Below are positions 61,036-64,000 of a stretch of 64,000 bases of DNA, in pieces. Both the position numbers and the translations under genes were made by a program. The stretch covers positions 124,001 through 188,000 of the forward strand of contig CANMRM010000003.1 of assembly GCA_947500295.1 (NCBI GenBank). Direction: 5' to 3'. Position 1 is the first letter of the stretch. Each line of letters starts with the position of its first letter. Origin of the DNA: an uncultured Kordiimonas sp. (GTDB lineage: Bacteria > Pseudomonadota > Alphaproteobacteria > Sphingomonadales > Kordiimonadaceae). The notes beneath the pieces were generated by a model. It was given only the letters and a program-made list of their open reading frames with translations. It had not been told where the DNA came from and did not search any database.

Positions 61036-62469
61036 CTAGTCAAGCTTGAAGCCAGCGCGCTGTTTCAGGGACGGGCCAGCCCGCCTGTCCTGGTTTTCGA
61101 GTGTGCCGGGGTTGGTTTCCGCCCAGCGTTTCTCACCAAAAAAGCGCTGCATGTCGGCCGGTGCCCGGTAGCCATCTGTAGGCAATGCCATCTGGCGGTC
61201 GCCAACCGGGCGTACGATGTATGGGGTGATCACGATGAGAAGCTCGGTTTCCTCGCGCCGGAATTCTTCGGACCGGAAAAGCGCCCCAATGATTGGAATG
61301 TCGCCGAGACCGGGAAACTTGTTTGCGTCCTGCACCACATTGTTTTCGATGAGACCCGCGATGGCGAAGGATTGGCCGCTGCCAAGTTCCACCGTTGTTT
61401 CCGCGCGGCGCGTGCTGATGGACGGCACGCTGATGCCTTCAACCCGGATCGCACCGGCTGTTGACAGATCGCTGACCTCCGGGCGTACGTGCATGGATAT
61501 GCGGCCTGTGCTCATCACCGTGGGGGTAAAGTCGAGTTTAACGCCAAACTCGCGGTATTCGATACCGAGGCCGTCACGGCTCGGGATAGGGATCGGAAAC
61601 TCGCCGCCTGCCAGAAAGTTTGCACTTTGGCCGGTTAGCGCGGTGAGGTTTGGTTCAGCAAGAACCTTGATGAAACCTTCCTGGTCAAGCGCATCAATCG
61701 CGTAATTAAGGTCCAGCCCGCCGGTGAATATCTCACCGAACAGTGAGTTGCCGACGTCAGGACGATTGAAAACCTCGATCGGTAGCTGTGTAACCGGGTC
61801 TGCAATGATGTTTGACACATCCCGCCCATTTGCGATGCCGAAGCCGATGTTTGAGCCTGTGTAAAAACCTTCCCAGTTTACACCGAGCTGCTTGAGCACC
61901 GTGCGGCTGACCTCCGCAATGCGGACGCGCAGGTTTACCTGGGTTGGCTGCAAAACGTTGACGCTGTTCATCACTTTGTCGGTTGAAAGAACGGTGCGTG
62001 CCAACCGCTCCGCCATCGCGGCTTCTGCAGGAGACCCCACATTGCCCTCGATGACCACAAGCTGGCCCATCATGATTGCTTTGATAGGGGCACCAGGCAG
62101 AAGCCGGTCATAGGCGTTCCTGAGTGCCGACAAGTTGCGGGTAACAGCGATATTGGATGAAAAAATCGTCTGGTCATCCTTGTCGAGCGCATAGAAGCTG
62201 GTTTCGCCCTGTGCCTGCCCGAAAATATAGATCACCCGGTTGGATTTGACCTGCACGTCCGCGATGTCCGGGTTCGCGATAAAGACTTCGGCAGCAGGCC
62301 GGTCAAGCCGGATAAGAGTGCCTTTGTTAACCTCAATGGAGAGGGAGCCTTCGCTCGGGGCCAAAACCCGGGCGCCGTGTTTTTCCGTGAGCGACGATGC
62401 TTGCGCAACGATGGAGGCTGACGTCGCCAGGCACGCGATGATGGCCAATCTAACCAGTTGTTTTATCAT
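61036..62469 (-). CDS. cpaC: Flp pilus secretin CpaC (RcpA)
   Basis: 477 residues with signal peptide (LVRLAIIACLATSASIVAQA). The N-terminal pilus-secretin domain has GSLSIEVNKGTLIRLDRP and IYIFGQAQGETSFYALD; a BON-like/STN region follows, then the secretin core with VEGISVPSISTRRAETTVELGSGQSFAIAGLI and ELLIVITPYIVRP. It forms the outer-membrane channel for the Flp pilus. The ATG overlaps the cpaB stop by four bases (62466-62469). Confidence 0.95.
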   Translation of the reverse strand: MIKQLVRLAIIACLATSASIVAQASSLTEKHGARVLAPSEGSLSIEVNKGTLIRLDRPAAEVFIANPDIADVQVKSNRVIYIFGQAQGETSFYALDKDDQTIFSSNIAVTRNLSALRNAYDRLLPGAPIKAIMMGQLVVIEGNVGSPAEAAMAERLARTVLSTDKVMNSVNVLQPTQVNLRVRIAEVSRTVLKQLGVNWEGFYTGSNIGFGIANGRDVSNIIADPVTQLPIEVFNRPDVGNSLFGEIFTGGLDLNYAIDALDQEGFIKVLAEPNLTALTGQSANFLAGGEFPIPIPSRDGLGIEYREFGVKLDFTPTVMSTGRISMHVRPEVSDLSTAGAIRVEGISVPSISTRRAETTVELGSGQSFAIAGLIENNVVQDANKFPGLGDIPIIGALFRSEEFRREETELLIVITPYIVRPVGDRQMALPTDGYRAPADMQRFFGEKRWAETNPGTLENQDRRAGPSLKQRAGFKLD

Positions 62470-63371
62470 TGGTCATCTCCTTGCGCGGACGCCGGGCCAC
62501 GTACAGTGCGCCCCGTTTCAATGGTCGAGATTTTGTTGCCACGGCTGACGCGAACGGTGCTGGTTGCGCTATCTTCGTCCATTGCTGGCAGAAACCGGCT
62601 GACTTCATGCCCGAGTGTGTGGCTTACGGTTCGGCTGATGGGTGGGCTGTCCGGATTTGCGGCAACTGTGTATGTGCCGTCATTCATCAAGCTCCGCAGC
62701 GCGAGCGAAAGCGTGCCCAGCTTTTCAAGCATGGCAACCTTCTCCGCCATTTTCGGGGTCACTTCGATGGTTGCGGTTTTGGCGACCTGAATTTTTTCAC
62801 CCTGTGCGGCGCTGCGCTGGTCGACTGCCAGGACGCGTACATTCTGGAAAACCGTTTCCGCGGCCGTGTATTTTTCCGACCGGGAAATTTCGATTGTGTG
62901 AGAGAGGATGACATCCACGCGGTCGCCCGGGAAAACAAACCCGCCAACGCTTGCCACTGGAGACAGTTTAACCGTCACAGCGCGCATGCCGGGCGACAGA
63001 ACAGCCGCCAGGAACCCTCGTTCACCCTGGGCAACAACAGCTGACGCGGTCATGGGTTCACCGCGGTTGAGAGGCGATCGGACCACTTTGCCCTCGACTT
63101 CATTGAGCTTGTTTTTTCCGCCCTGAAAATAAGCGTCATTGAGGCCTGCTTCGGGCCAGGGCTGCCATGCCACATGTTCTGCGGTCAGGATGGTGCCAAC
63201 CGGCAGCTCCTTGGCGGCCACAAGTATTTTTGCGGTGGGTGCGGGCGCACTGACAACCTGTGCCTGATTTGCCTGTTGCTGAACGTCAGCAAGGAAGGAG
63301 CGCGTGAAGAAAACCACGCCAACCACGCCGACAAGGGCAACAGCAATTAGGATAAGACTTCTGGGGTTCAT
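62466..63371 (-). CDS. cpaB: Flp pilus assembly protein CpaB (RcpC)
   Basis: 301 residues. N-terminal membrane helix (LILIAVALVGVVGVVFFT), then the SAF-like domain LPVGTILTAEHVAWQPWP and the RcpC/CpaB core with SPGMRAVTVKLSPVASVGGFVFPGDRVDVILS. It links the inner and outer membrane parts of the pilus machine, near CpaC. 64 bases after cpaA. The stop overlaps cpaC by four bases. Confidence 0.94.
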   Translation of the reverse strand: MNPRSLILIAVALVGVVGVVFFTRSFLADVQQQANQAQVVSAPAPTAKILVAAKELPVGTILTAEHVAWQPWPEAGLNDAYFQGGKNKLNEVEGKVVRSPLNRGEPMTASAVVAQGERGFLAAVLSPGMRAVTVKLSPVASVGGFVFPGDRVDVILSHTIEISRSEKYTAAETVFQNVRVLAVDQRSAAQGEKIQVAKTATIEVTPKMAEKVAMLEKLGTLSLALRSLMNDGTYTVAANPDSPPISRTVSHTLGHEVSRFLPAMDEDSATSTVRVSRGNKISTIETGRTVRGPASAQGDDQ

Positions 63372-63435
63372 GTCTTGTCTCCTGATAAAATTTGCGGGCG
63401 ACGCACCGGCAGAACCGATTTCGCCTTAAGCTCGG

Positions 63436-63936
63436 TCAGGCAGACGAAACCGCGATCTTTTGAAAACAAACCCACCACCCCGCGGCCATGATCGCGACGC
63501 CGTAAGGCACCTTGATGGTACGAAGAGTAAACGTGGACTGCTCGTGTGTGGACTGCGTTATGGCGTGCACCAGTGTGCCGAGAGCGACAAAGCCGCCTGT
63601 GATGGCCACCAACAGAACAAAAGATGCGCTGAGTGATGGACCTGCGATAAGGGCAACGGCTGCCATCAATTTAACGTCGCCGCCACCCATCAGGCCTAGT
63701 GCGAAAAGCACGAGGCAAAAACTGAAAACCAGAAAACCCGATATCAATGGCCACGCAAGCGCGGTTGTTGGTTCCAGGCCGGTCAGTATCTGCCATCCCG
63801 CAAGAGCCAGAAACAGGCAAGCGATTCCAAGCGGCTGAGCGTTCGGGATGCGCCGGTCTTTCAAATCGGTTACTGCTGCCCAGAAGAGGATAGCGGTCAC
63901 CAAAGAATATATGCCTGGTTCGACCATCTCGGTCAT
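63436..63936 (-). CDS. cpaA: Prepilin peptidase CpaA (TadV)
   Basis: 166 residues, aspartic membrane protease of the type IV prepilin peptidase family that cleaves the Flp prepilin leader. The first catalytic aspartate lies in AAVTDLKDRRIPNA (D-x6-N type) and the second in GGGDVKLMAAVAL. About five hydrophobic segments. The ATG at 63936 follows AGGTGG at correct spacing; a GTG at 63945 is possible. It overlaps the end of an upstream gene by four bases. First clear gene of the operon in view. Confidence 0.92.
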   Translation of the reverse strand: MTEMVEPGIYSLVTAILFWAAVTDLKDRRIPNAQPLGIACLFLALAGWQILTGLEPTTALAWPLISGFLVFSFCLVLFALGLMGGGDVKLMAAVALIAGPSLSASFVLLVAITGGFVALGTLVHAITQSTHEQSTFTLRTIKVPYGVAIMAAGWWVCFQKIAVSSA

Positions 63937-64000
63937 GAGTTCCACCTGAGTCCGGGGCGGTTCGCAGCTGCTGCCACAGCTTTTGTTGCCAATCGCCCGT
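63933..64000 (-). CDS. C-terminal end of an upstream gene (partial)
   Basis: On the minus strand a frame enters the window at 64000 and stops at 63933, overlapping the cpaA start by four bases (ATGA). Its end reads LATKAVAAAANRPGLRWNS. In Tad loci a pilin or TadE-like gene commonly lies here, but the fragment is too short to say. The ATGA overlap alone makes it likely to be a real coding end. Confidence 0.3.
   Translation of the reverse strand, partial: GRLATKAVAAAANRPGLRWNS

Noticed and set aside
1-64000. CRISPR arrays, transposases, integrases, prophage genes, rRNA and tRNA
   Set aside because: None seen when reading the sequence; the repeats found are two short tandem units and hairpins only.

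Overview
This window looks like part of an alphaproteobacterial chromosome. The evidence is a Caulobacter-style Flp/Tad pilus operon (cpaA to cpaF order), an OxyR with the classical cysteine pair, and a hisI/folE/scaffold-protein neighbourhood. Many secreted hydrolases, two quinoproteins, a TonB receptor and a mannanase suggest a marine or aquatic heterotroph that scavenges polymers, possibly of the Kordiimonadales; that placement is an inference. No rRNA, tRNA, CRISPR array, transposase or integrase was recognised.

0-6 kb, minus strand: gloB, a helical-repeat protein with a glycosyltransferase-like C-terminus, a secreted trypsin-like protease, hisI, a CPBP membrane protease and folE. 6-9 kb: an IscU-like scaffold gene coupled to a sulfotransferase-like gene, an alpha/beta hydrolase and a flavodoxin-fold quinone reductase. 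9-14 kb: an FMN-dependent glutamate-synthase-like oxidoreductase, an ABA4-like membrane protein, SelO, a periplasmic propeller protein and a nitroreductase.

14-23 kb is a quinoprotein region. A PQQ sugar dehydrogenase, a cytochrome c and a TonB-dependent receptor form one operon of overlapping genes, followed by a small lipoprotein. A LysR regulator and a second, membrane-anchored quinoprotein lie nearby. Two unusual items sit here: a coupled pair of very short genes (59 and 41 residues) and the first of two paralogous secreted proteins. The second paralog is at 26 kb, and both have a leader hairpin over the ribosome-binding site.

23-37 kb is mostly isolated hydrolases, oxidoreductases, small membrane proteins, a lone FtsX-like permease, a desaturase, an S9 peptidase and a POT peptide symporter. 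37.7-41.5 kb is bounded by inverted repeats or terminators and looks accessory: a second sulfotransferase-like gene, an orphan GspC-like gene and a GH26 mannanase with two C-terminal carbohydrate-binding-like repeats. 41.5-54 kb holds a coupled amidohydrolase pair whose second member lacks the metal ligands, a serine hydrolase, an outer-membrane barrel facing a membrane LytTR regulator, small-molecule enzymes, OxyR, a candidate small RNA and a LytS/LytR-type two-component pair. 54-64 kb: a secreted protein built of about 35-residue repeats, then the tight minus-strand Tad/Cpa operon, whose pilin and TadD/E/G genes must lie outside the window.
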